Assembly (NCBI RefSeq): GCF_000308555.1 | Contig: NZ_BAFY01000189.1 | Location: 1-44,857 of the forward strand | Direction of reading: 5' to 3' | DNA: 44,857 nucleotides | Source of the DNA: Nocardia cyriacigeorgica NBRC 100375 | GTDB taxonomy: Bacteria > Actinomycetota > Actinomycetes > Mycobacteriales > Mycobacteriaceae | In this document: one piece after another, positions 25,853 through 33,654 of the stretch | How positions within the stretch are numbered: position 1 is the stretch's first letter | How the letters are laid out: every line of letters begins with the position of its first letter | Notes under the pieces: model-generated | Database searches by the model: none | What the model was told of the DNA's origin: nothing | Seen by the model: only the letters and a program-made list of their open reading frames with translations | Made by a program: the position numbers and the translations under genes

Positions 25853-26864
25853 ATGGATCTGGACGTCGAGGGAATCGAGCAAGCCGTATCGACCGGCGCA
25901 CTGCCGGGCTGGGACCGGGTGGAGGAACTGGTCCGCGCGGCCCACGAGCGCTATGCGCCGCTGCGGACCGGCGCCGTCGCCGACTACATTCCGATCCTCG
26001 CCGAGGCGGACCCCGAGCTCTTCGGCATCGCGGTCGCCGAGGTCAACGGCGATCTGCACACCGCGGGCGCGGGCGACGCCCAGTTCAGCATCCAATCCAT
26101 CGCGAAGGCGTTCGTATACGCGCTGGTCTGCGACGCGCTCGGCCATGAGGCGGTGCTGGACCGAGTAGGCGTGAACAACACCGGCCTGGCGTTCAACTCG
26201 GTGATCGCAATCGAACTCAACGACGGCCACCCGATGAATCCCCTTGGTCAATGCGGGCGCGTTGGCGACAACGGCGATGATTCCCGGCGCCACCGCGGCC
26301 GAGCAATGGGAACGGATCCGGTCCGGGCTGTCCCGTTTCGCGGGCCGACCCCTCGATCTGGACGGCACGGTCTATCACTCGGAAATGCAGACCAACCAGC
26401 GCAACAAGGCCATCGCCCGGCTGCTGGAAAGCTACGGCCGCATCGACATCGACCCGCTCGAGGTCGTCGATGTCTACACCAGGCAGTGCTCGCTGCTGGT
26501 CGATGCCCGCGACCTGGCAATCATGGGCGCGACGCTGGCCGATGGCGGGGTCAACCCGGTGACCCACGAACGAGTCGTCTCCGCCCAGGTCTGCCGCGAC
26601 ACCCTGGCGGTACTGGCCGCCTCCGGCATGTACGAGCGATCCGGCGAATGGCTGTTCGAGATCGGGTTGCCCGCCAAATCCGGTGTCGCGGGCGGGATTG
26701 TCGCCATCGCGCCGGGTAAGGGTGCCATCGGTACCTACTCGCCGCGGCTGGATTCCGCGGGCAACAGCGAACGCGGCATCCGCGCGACCGCGTATCTGTC
26801 GCGCACGCTCGGTTTGAACATCTTCGCGTCCGAGGTCCACGAGCAGAGGGGTGCCAGAGCATGA
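25853..26864 (+). pseudogene. glsA: glutaminase, broken by one extra base
   Basis: The N-terminal part (25853 to about 26243) reads as a beta-lactamase-fold glutaminase with the catalytic S82-IA-K85 in FSIQSIAKAF and the NNTGLAFNSVIAIE block. After NDGHPMNP (P130) the frame is lost; the protein continues in the other frame as VNAGALATTAMIPG, then YHSEMQTNQRNKAIARLLESYG and KSGVAGGIVAIAPGKGAIGTYSP. Removing one T at 26244-26245 restores a protein of about 336 residues, the right size. It would convert glutamine to glutamate and ammonia. ATG at 25853 has TAGGAGA upstream. Its stop overlaps the following MFS gene by ATGA, so the two form an operon. Recent mutation or sequencing error. Confidence 0.82.
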
Positions 26865-28491
26865 CCAGCGAATCGGCCGATACCGCAACCACACCCGAGC
26901 GCGCGTCCTGGCTACCGATGGTCGGCCTGTTCTTCGCGCAGGTGCTGATGTCGTTCAACGTTGCCGCCCTGCCGATTTCGCTCGGCGGTATGGTCGAGGA
27001 CTTCGGCGTCGCACCGACGGTGGTGAGTTCGACGATCGTCGTCTACGGGCTGGCGGTGGCCGCCTTGGTCATGGTCGGTGGAAAGCTCGGCCAGCGCATC
27101 GGCTGGGTGGCAATCTTCCGCGTGGTCGTCGTGACATTCGGGGTGTCGGCGACCATGATGATCGCCTCGCCGTCGGTCGGCTGGGCGATCGCCGCGCAAG
27201 GTGTCGCCGGTGCGTCAGCGGCGATCATCGTGCCCGCCCTGGTGGCGTTGATCGCGGAGAACTATCACGGCGATCAGCAGGCCACGGCCATCGGTTCGCT
27301 CGGCTCCGCGCGAGCGATCTCCGGAGTGAGCGCCTTCCTCATCGGTGGCGCGCTCGGCAGCCTCGTCGGCTGGCGGCCCGTGTTCGGCATCGTGCTGGTG
27401 CTGGCCGTGGTGGTATTCGCGTTCAGCTTCACCCTGCGATCCGACGAGGGTGACGCGAGCATCGAGATCGATCTGGTCGCGGCGGCACTGATCGGCGCCG
27501 GAATCATGCTGCTGACCATCGGTTTCAACAACCTGAACGCGTGGGGTGTGTTCTTCGCCGATCCGAACGCGCCATTCGATCTGCTCGGCGTCTCACCGGC
27601 ACCGGTGCTGATCGTGCTCGGCATCATGCTCGGACAAGCCTTCCTGGTATGGACTCGTCGGCGGATGCGCGACGGGAAGGCGCCGCTGATCGACCTGACG
27701 GTGCTCGGCAGTTCCCGCGAGCGGGCCGCGGTGTACGCCATGTTCATCGTCGTGGCGCTCGAGGCGGCCCTGATCTTCACCGTCCCGCTCTACATCCAGA
27801 TCGTGCAGGGCCGTTCGCCTTTCGACACCTCGCTGGCGATGATGCCGTTCAACCTCACGGTCTTCATCACCGCGATGCTGGTGGTGCGGTTCTACAAACG
27901 GTTCACTCCGCGCGTCATCGGCATGTTCTCCTTCGGCTCACCACGGCTGCACTGATCTGGCTGGCGTATGTGGTGACCAACAATTGGGAGACCGTGCCGA
28001 CGATCGCCGGGCTCATCGTCTTCGGCATCGGTCAGGGCGCGCTGGTCACGCTGGTGTTCAACGTGCTTGTCACCTCCGCGCCGAAGAAGCTGGCCGGCGA
28101 CGTGGGCTCGCTGCGCGGCACAACCCAGAACCTGGCCTCGGCGGTCGGCACGGCGGTAGTCGGCGCGATGCTGGTGACCATCCTGAGTTTCGTGGTCGGG
28201 CGGGAGATCATCGATAACGTCGACTTGCCGGATTCGCTCATCACGCAGGTCGATCTGGACAACGTCAACTTCGTCAGCAACGACCGGCTGCGAGAAGTCC
28301 TCGAACGCACCGACGCCACACCGGAACAGGTCGACGCCGCCGTCGCGGTGAACGAAGACGTCCGGCTGCGGACTCTGAAATTCGGGCTGCTGATCCTCGC
28401 CGGGATCAGCGCGACAGCGATCGTGCCCGCGAGCAGGCTGCCGGATTACCGGCCGGGCGAGATCCCGGACCCGTCACCGGAGAAGGACTGA
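26861..28491 (+). pseudogene. MFS transporter coupled to glutaminase, broken by one missing base
   Basis: The first part (26861-27955) carries helices 1 to about 10, starting WLPMVGLFFAQVLMSFNVAALPISLGGMVEDF. After RVIGMFSFG the frame ends in SPRLH-stop. The next helix continues in the neighbouring frame (LTTAALIWLAYVVTNN... to the stop at 28491), restored by one added C near 27937. The whole protein would be about 543 residues with an unusual extracytoplasmic insertion before the last helix (NVDLPDSLITQVDLDNVNFVSNDR). The substrate is unknown. The ATGA overlap with glutaminase suggests a substrate related to glutamine or glutamate, but this is inference. Confidence 0.75.
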
Positions 28492-28624
28492 AATCTCGCC
28501 GCGGTCCAGCCGGCTTGCCGTTGGCCTGAAGCACTCGGGGCGGTTCGACAGGCGCGCAAGCCGGACCCGGCCCGCCGCGAGTCGATCGGTGTTCCGGCCG
28601 AACCATCATGGAAGACTTTCCGAC

Positions 28625-29287
28625 ATGACGAATGTCGAGTGGGACGCTGTCGACCGGTACCTGGTGCAGACGATGGTCGGCGATGCCGATACCGACGTAC
28701 TGGACGCGAACGCGGCCGCCGGATTGCCCGCCATCGACGTCTCACCGGCGCAGGCGAAGTTCCTGCACCTGATCGCGCGGACGATGGGCGCGCGGCGGGT
28801 GCTCGAGATCGGGACGCTCGGCGGGTACAGCACCCTCTGGCTGGCCCGGGCGGTCGGCCCGCAGGGCCGGGTGATCACCATGGAATACGAGCCGAAGCAT
28901 GCCGAAGTCGCGCGGGCGAATCTGAACCGCAAGGGCGTCGGCGAATGGGTCGATATCCGCGTCGGCGCGGCGCTGGACAGCCTCCCCGTGCTCGAGCAGG
29001 AAGGCCAGGACCCGTTCGACCTGGTGTTCATCGACGCCGACAAGGTCAACAACGCCAACTACGTGCGCTGGGGGCTTCGGCTGACCCGGCCGGGATCGGT
29101 GATCATCGTCGACAATGTGGTGCGCGGCGGCAAGATCACCAACGGGCACTCCCAGGACGCGGCGGTCCGCGCCAGCCGCGAGGTACTGGAACTGATGGAC
29201 AGCGAACCGCGACTGGACGCCACGGCACTGCAAACCGTCGGCAGCAAAGGGTGGGACGGGTTCGCGTACGCGCTGGTCACCGGCTGA
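28625..29287 (+). CDS. SAM-dependent O-methyltransferase (CCoAOMT-like)
   Basis: 220 residues of the Methyltransf_3 family. The SAM loop EIGTLGGYST (61-70), acidic residue E87 in ITMEYEPKHAEVARANL, metal site FIDADK (135-140) and DNVVRGG (163-169) are all present. These small cation-dependent enzymes methylate catechol-type hydroxyls. The ATG at 28625 is chosen over an upstream in-frame start at 28589, where no family similarity exists. The substrate is unknown. A possible 55-residue gene follows 40 bases downstream. Confidence 0.88.
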   Translation: MTNVEWDAVDRYLVQTMVGDADTDVLDANAAAGLPAIDVSPAQAKFLHLIARTMGARRVLEIGTLGGYSTLWLARAVGPQGRVITMEYEPKHAEVARANLNRKGVGEWVDIRVGAALDSLPVLEQEGQDPFDLVFIDADKVNNANYVRWGLRLTRPGSVIIVDNVVRGGKITNGHSQDAAVRASREVLELMDSEPRLDATALQTVGSKGWDGFAYALVTG

Positions 29288-29327
29288 GGATGGCCCTCGC
29301 GCCACGCGCTGTGGTTATCGTGGGGAT

Positions 29328-29495
29328 ATGGGTGTGATCGGCGAACTGTTCCCCGGCAAGAAGCTGACCGACGAAGGCAGCGCGGACAGCAATGGCGATC
29401 CGCATCGACCGCAGTTGGATATCGATCTGGGCGCCGGGGTCATCCGGGTGACGAGCACCGCGAAACCTTCGTCCGAACCAGAGCCGGAAGAGTGA
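29328..29495 (+). CDS. small 55-residue protein, function unknown
   Basis: ATG at 29328 with a GGGG ribosome binding site just upstream. The product begins MGVIGELFPGKKLTDEGS, has an acidic middle and a short beta-like motif LDIDLGAGVIRV, and ends in a Glu-rich tail (SSEPEPEE). Codon use shows the expected GC bias at third positions. I recognise no domain. It may be cotranscribed with the methyltransferase. Confidence 0.5.
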   Translation: MGVIGELFPGKKLTDEGSADSNGDPHRPQLDIDLGAGVIRVTSTAKPSSEPEPEE

Positions 29496-29544
29496 TCGAC
29501 GCCCGACCGCACAGCGTCAGCGCCGGCCGCGAATCCCTATCTCG

Positions 29545-30693
29545 CTACACCGCCACCTGCGCCGACGACGCAGGCGGATGGATGACACCGGCAAAGCCTC
29601 GGTCGAGACTGTAAGTATTGCGTCGCACGGCCTTACCGGAGTTTCCCTCGACGACGGTGACCGTATTGCCGTCGCGTGCGACCACAAGGCCGATATGGTT
29701 CTTGTCGCCCCATACAATCATGTCGCCGGGCTGTGCGCCCGAGACGTTATCAGCCCAACCCCACCGCCGGGCATCCGACCAGACCGCACTCACCAGGTTC
29801 TTATTGGTCCAGTTCACATCCATGCCGGCTTGCGTCCACGCCCAGTCGGTGAACGAGGCACACCACTCGTCGTTGATGTTGTACGGGCGGTTCACCCGGT
29901 TGTCGGCGTACTCGGAAACACCGATCTCGCCCTCTGCGGCGCGGATGGCCGCGTCGATCGAGGCCACCCCGGTCGACGGCGAAAAGCTGGCCGCATTAGC
30001 CGACCACGGTGTGGGATTGGGCGATACGGCGGTTGGCCCCCCCGAATAGCTCGCCGGTGCGGGCGCGCTCGACGGGATGCTGATGGGACGCTGTCCGCCC
30101 ATCGTGCTGGGCGCGTTCGCCAACACCGGCTTCGCACCCTGCGTGGCCGCCCGAATCGCGTCGGCTTTCTCCTGGATCCGCGTCTTCGCATCGTCGACCA
30201 GGTCGTGGACGTCATCAGTGGTGTTCAGTACCAGGACGACCAATCGCCGCGCGGCGTGTGCCGGAATGTACTTGTCGTCCTTGCTGGGTCCGGGCTCATT
30301 CCTGAGAGCATCGCTCAGGTGGCGAACCTTGCCCATCACCTCACGGTAGGTGCTGTCAGCAGTGCTGAACGTCTCCGACACCGAGCCGTCGACACTCTTC
30401 TTCTTGGTCTCGAGTTCGTCCTCGATCGCCTGGAAATCGCTTTTGCGTGAACCGTATTTCTCCAGGATGTCCGTCTTCGCCTCGACACCGTCGATATCGG
30501 AGTTGCGTAGTAGTTTCGCTTTTCGCAGCTGTTCCAGCAGATCCGGTTGCGCGCCCGGCTCACCCGAGGCGAACTGCATGACACTCGCCCGCAGAGCGTG
30601 CTTGACCATCCTGACCACGGACACCAGCCCCGGCGGAAAGTCGCCGCGGACGGGGATGGCGTCGATTTCCGCGAGATCGGTCTTCAAACTCAT
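29545..30693 (-). CDS. CHAP-domain peptidoglycan hydrolase-like protein with helical N-terminal module
   Basis: 382 residues. Residues about 1-185 are helical, charged and without a signal peptide. A Pro/Ser/Ala linker follows (about 190-240), then a CHAP amidase/endopeptidase domain with C278 in EWCASFTDWAW, H333 in KNHIGLVV and E349 in VVEGNSG. This is a cysteine-protease-like triad that would cut peptidoglycan cross-bridges or stem peptides. Secretion without a classic signal suggests type VII export, as for other actinobacterial hydrolase or toxin proteins with helical N-termini, but I see no WxG motif. ATG at 30693 lies 11 bases after GGAAGG; GTG at 30702 is too close to it. Confidence 0.78.
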   Translation of the reverse strand: MSLKTDLAEIDAIPVRGDFPPGLVSVVRMVKHALRASVMQFASGEPGAQPDLLEQLRKAKLLRNSDIDGVEAKTDILEKYGSRKSDFQAIEDELETKKKSVDGSVSETFSTADSTYREVMGKVRHLSDALRNEPGPSKDDKYIPAHAARRLVVLVLNTTDDVHDLVDDAKTRIQEKADAIRAATQGAKPVLANAPSTMGGQRPISIPSSAPAPASYSGGPTAVSPNPTPWSANAASFSPSTGVASIDAAIRAAEGEIGVSEYADNRVNRPYNINDEWCASFTDWAWTQAGMDVNWTNKNLVSAVWSDARRWGWADNVSGAQPGDMIVWGDKNHIGLVVARDGNTVTVVEGNSGKAVRRNTYSLDRGFAGVIHPPASSAQVAV

Positions 30694-30778
30694 AGACGGC
30701 ACCGCCTTCCGGCCGGCCGGACTGCCATCCCCCGTGGGCCGACATACAGGAGCATCCGGATCCTCACTCGCCCACGAC

Positions 30779-30795
30779 CATCAGGTCACCTGATG
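30779..30795. promoter_or_regulatory. 17-bp palindromic operator candidate A
   Basis: CATCAGGT-C-ACCTGATG, a perfect 8+1+8 inverted repeat, 86 bases upstream of the CHAP start at 30693. Confidence 0.5.
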
Positions 30796-30826
30796 AAAGA
30801 CACCTGCGACGCCTCGAGTATCACCG

Positions 30827-30844
30827 ATTCCCAACCTTGGGAAT
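30827..30844. promoter_or_regulatory. 18-bp palindromic operator candidate B
   Basis: ATTCCCAA-CC-TTGGGAAT, a perfect 8+2+8 inverted repeat. Its sequence differs from candidate A, so a second regulator, or a different site of the same one, would be needed. Confidence 0.5.
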
Positions 30845-30928
30845 GAGGCCGGACGATATTTGCCCGACGGCGCGTCTCGGCGGCAACCCTGGACAGTGCG
30901 GCATATCGCTGGCAACCTGGCCGCCGGA

Positions 30929-30950
30929 CCGTTTCGCTTTCGAGAAACGG
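30929..30950. repeat. hairpin-forming repeat before the secreted-protein gene
   Basis: CCGTTTC-N8-GAAACGG (7-bp arms), with a further CGTTTCGAGC copy just downstream, 50-70 bases before the ATG at 31000. It could be a leader hairpin or an operator. Confidence 0.35.
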
Positions 30951-30999
30951 ATGCGTTTCGAGCTGTACCCAGGAATGAATCTTCCGAAGGAGACAGGCA

Positions 31000-31638
31000 A
31001 TGCCACGCTCGAGCTTGATGTCGCGCTTCACCACCGGCCTGGCGGCGACCGCCGCGGCCGCCATGCTGTTCACCGGGCACGCCGCCGCCGAACCGCAGAC
31101 CGTCGACTGGACCGCCGCCGCCGAGCAGTTGCGCGAGGTCGCGACCGGCAACCCGGCCGCCGAACAGGCCATCGACCGGATGCTGGCCGACCCGCAGCGC
31201 CTCGACGACGCCGCCGAGGAGGTGGCGCTGCCCGCGCAGCCGTTCCAGATCCCGGCCCAGTCCGATATCGGGCGCGGCGGCGGCGCCGGGGTCTACGGTT
31301 CCGGCGTCGCGCTGGGCATCGACGGCTTTCGTTTCGGATTCTTCGGCGGCCCCGGCACCATCGCCCCGAACCAGACCGGCGCCAAGCTCGAGGTGATCTG
31401 GCTGAACCTGTCCAACGGACGCAGCGGCACCGAGGTGCTCACCGAGCACAACGACATCCCGGTCGACACCACGATCCGTTCGCGCGTGATCGATCCGGGC
31501 CCGGGCATGGTCGTGGCCGCGGTCTACGGCACCCTCTGGCACCGCTGGTCGGTTCCGGTCAGCGATGCGCACCCGGACGGCTTCCAGTACCAGAAGGGCA
31601 CCATCTCGTTCCCATCCATGGGAGCAGTCGTCAATTGA
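31000..31638 (+). CDS. secreted protein of unknown function
   Basis: 212 residues with a clear Sec signal peptide (SRFTTGLAATAAAAMLFTGHAAA, cleavage near residue 30). The mature part has a helical acidic first third (AAEQLREVATGNPAAEQAIDRML), then a beta-rich section with LGIDGFRFGFFGGPGTIAPNQ and KLEVIWLNLSNGRSGTEVLTE, and a conserved-looking TLWHRWSVPVSDAHPDGFQYQKGT. There are no cysteines in the mature form. It resembles Nocardia/Rhodococcus exported proteins of unknown role. AAGGAGACAGGC precedes the ATG. It is divergent from the CHAP gene; the two might act together at the cell wall. Confidence 0.7.
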   Translation: MPRSSLMSRFTTGLAATAAAAMLFTGHAAAEPQTVDWTAAAEQLREVATGNPAAEQAIDRMLADPQRLDDAAEEVALPAQPFQIPAQSDIGRGGGAGVYGSGVALGIDGFRFGFFGGPGTIAPNQTGAKLEVIWLNLSNGRSGTEVLTEHNDIPVDTTIRSRVIDPGPGMVVAAVYGTLWHRWSVPVSDAHPDGFQYQKGTISFPSMGAVVN

Positions 31639-31750
31639 CAGCCTCCACCCACTGAGGCCGGGCGCGTTCTGTGAGGTCACAGGCGCGCCCGCGCTCATCT
31701 GGGGGTTTGCCCGCAGGGGCGGACACCGAGTCCGATATGTCGCCTTTGGC

Positions 31751-31764
31751 TGTGACCTGTCACA
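31751..31764. promoter_or_regulatory. palindromic operator candidate before the first acyl-CoA synthetase
   Basis: TGTGAC-CT-GTCACA, a perfect 6+2+6 palindrome 86 bases before the GTG at 31851. It looks like a CRP/FNR site (TGTGA-N6-TCACA) but with a four-base spacer. A second repeat, GGCAT-N5-ATGCC (31782-31796), lies between it and the gene. Confidence 0.45.
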
Positions 31765-31850
31765 CGTGCGCTGATACGGTAGGCATCCGATATGCCCGTT
31801 CGATTCGCTAGGTCGAGTACCGACGCGAGAGTTCTGTGGAGGTGTTCGTG

Positions 31851-33476
31851 GTGAACCTGGCGCATACGCTGGAAGCCGTCAAAGCGCTGGGGGTGTTGCG
31901 CTCGCGTGGGGTCAGCGATCCCAAAGCGCCGCTGGAAACCCTGAAGACCATGAAGGAGACGCGGGTCTACGGCCCGCACGCCGCGCTGGTCCGGCATTCG
32001 GCTCGGATCGCTCCCGACCAGGTCGCACTGGCCGACGAGCGTGGTGAACTCACCTACCGCGAACTCGACGAGCAGTCCACCGCCGTCGCACGCGGCCTGA
32101 AGGCCGCAGGCCTGACCGAGGGCATGGTCGTCGGCGTCCTGGCCCGCGATCACCGCGGCCTGATCCTGGCCGAGGTGGCCGCCGCCAAGCTCGGCATGCG
32201 GATCGCGCTGATGAACACCGGCTTCGCCAAGCCGCAGTTCGCCGAGGTGTGCGCCCGCGAGAAGGTCAAGGCGGTGCTGCACGACAGCGAGTTCCTCGGC
32301 CTGCTCGACGCCCTGCCCGCGGATATGCCGCGCTTCCTGACCTGGGTCGATGAGGGTGCCGCAGTGCCCGAGGGCGCCACCACCTTCGATGATCTGATCG
32401 CGGCGAACTCCACCGAGCCGCTGCCCGCCCCCAGCAAGCCGGGCGGCTTCATCATCCTGACCAGCGGCACCACCGGCCTGCCCAAGGGCGCCCCGCGCAC
32501 CAAGGTGACGCCGATGGCCACCGCGCAGTTCGTGGACCGGGTGCCGTTCCCGCGCCGCGGCACCATGGTGATCGTCTCGCCGCTGTTCCACAGCACCGGG
32601 CTCAGCACCTGGCTGGTCGGCACCGTGCTCACCAACAAGATCGTGATGCGGCGCCGCTTCGACGCCGAGGCCACGCTGAAGATGATCTCCGATCACAAGG
32701 CCGAGATGCTGGTCGCGGTGCCGACCATGCTGCACCGGATGACCGAGCTGCCCGCCGAGGTGCGGGCCAAGTACGACCTGTCCTCGCTGAAGGTGATCCT
32801 GCTGGCAGGCTCGGCGCTGGCACCGGAGTTGTGCACCCGGGCCACCGAGGTGTTCGGGCCGGTGCTCTACAACCTCTACGGCTCCACCGAGGTCGCCATC
32901 GCCTCCATCGCCACCCCCGAAGAACTGGCGAAGGCGCCCGGAACGGTCGGCCGCCCGCCGATCACCTGCGATGTGCGGCTTTACGACGACAACGATCAGC
33001 TGGTGAAGGACAAGAACGTCACCGCCCGCATCTTCGTGCGCAGCGGCGCGCCGTTCGAGGGCTACACCGACGGCAGGCACAAGCAGATCATCGACGGCTA
33101 CATGTCCAGCGGCGACGTGGGCCACTTCAACGATGACGGCCTGCTGATGGTCGACGGCCGCGATGACGACATGATCGTTTCCGGCGGCGAGAACGTCTTC
33201 CCGCAAGAGGTCGAGCAGCTGCTGCTCGAACGCGAAGACGTTTTCGACGCCGCTGTGGTCGGCGTCGACGATGTCGAGTTCGGTAAGCGCCTGCGCGCCT
33301 TCGTCGTCCCCGAGCCCGGCCACACCCCCGACGCCGAGCAGATCAAGACCTTCATCAAGGAGAACCTGGCCCGGTACAAGGTGCCGCGCGAGGTGATCTT
33401 CCTCGACGATCTGCCGCGTAACCCGACCGGCAAGCTGCTGCGCCGCGTGCTGGTGGATTACCAGGTAGAACTGTAA
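31851..33476 (+). CDS. fatty-acid acyl-CoA synthetase (FadD-type), copy 1
   Basis: 541 residues of the ANL adenylating family. AMP/ATP loop TSGTTGLPKG (204-213), YGSTE (A5), SSGDVGHF and DGRDDDMIVSGGEN (A7-A8 hinge), and the C-terminal lysine motif NPTGKLLRR (A10). It activates a carboxylic acid, probably a fatty acid, to acyl-AMP and then acyl-CoA. The frame opens at 31836, but the GTG there overlaps the GGAGG at 31838-31842. That GGAGG lies eight bases before GTG 31851, which I take as the start. It is a close paralogue of the next gene. Confidence 0.9.
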   Translation: MNLAHTLEAVKALGVLRSRGVSDPKAPLETLKTMKETRVYGPHAALVRHSARIAPDQVALADERGELTYRELDEQSTAVARGLKAAGLTEGMVVGVLARDHRGLILAEVAAAKLGMRIALMNTGFAKPQFAEVCAREKVKAVLHDSEFLGLLDALPADMPRFLTWVDEGAAVPEGATTFDDLIAANSTEPLPAPSKPGGFIILTSGTTGLPKGAPRTKVTPMATAQFVDRVPFPRRGTMVIVSPLFHSTGLSTWLVGTVLTNKIVMRRRFDAEATLKMISDHKAEMLVAVPTMLHRMTELPAEVRAKYDLSSLKVILLAGSALAPELCTRATEVFGPVLYNLYGSTEVAIASIATPEELAKAPGTVGRPPITCDVRLYDDNDQLVKDKNVTARIFVRSGAPFEGYTDGRHKQIIDGYMSSGDVGHFNDDGLLMVDGRDDDMIVSGGENVFPQEVEQLLLEREDVFDAAVVGVDDVEFGKRLRAFVVPEPGHTPDAEQIKTFIKENLARYKVPREVIFLDDLPRNPTGKLLRRVLVDYQVEL

Positions 33477-33490
33477 TTCGCGGCTGCCGG

Positions 33491-33522
33491 TGCCGGGGTC
33501 GAGATGGACATCGACCCCGGCA
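33491..33522 (+). terminator. hairpin between the two acyl-CoA synthetases
   Basis: Perfect 12-bp arms (33491-33502 and 33511-33522) around an eight-base loop, 14 bases after the first stop. It suggests that the two genes are transcribed separately, each from its own promoter. Confidence 0.6.
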
Positions 33523-33654
33523 TCGGCGTTCGGTGAGACGAGCAACACAACTCGCGAGTAATGCTTGCTATTGTTAGCACCAGCACTGGATCCCGAGGTT
33601 GCGATCCACCCCACCCCGGTCACGGTGGCTGGATCGCGGAAGGTTGTTTGCCGC

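Larger units (their letters stand above)
30694..30999. other. divergent regulatory region of 306 bases without a gene
   Basis: The interval separates the CHAP gene (minus strand) from a secreted-protein gene (plus strand). No gene can be supported in it. It holds two perfect palindromes and one imperfect hairpin, listed separately, and an AAGGAGA ribosome binding site just before 31000. Confidence 0.6.
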
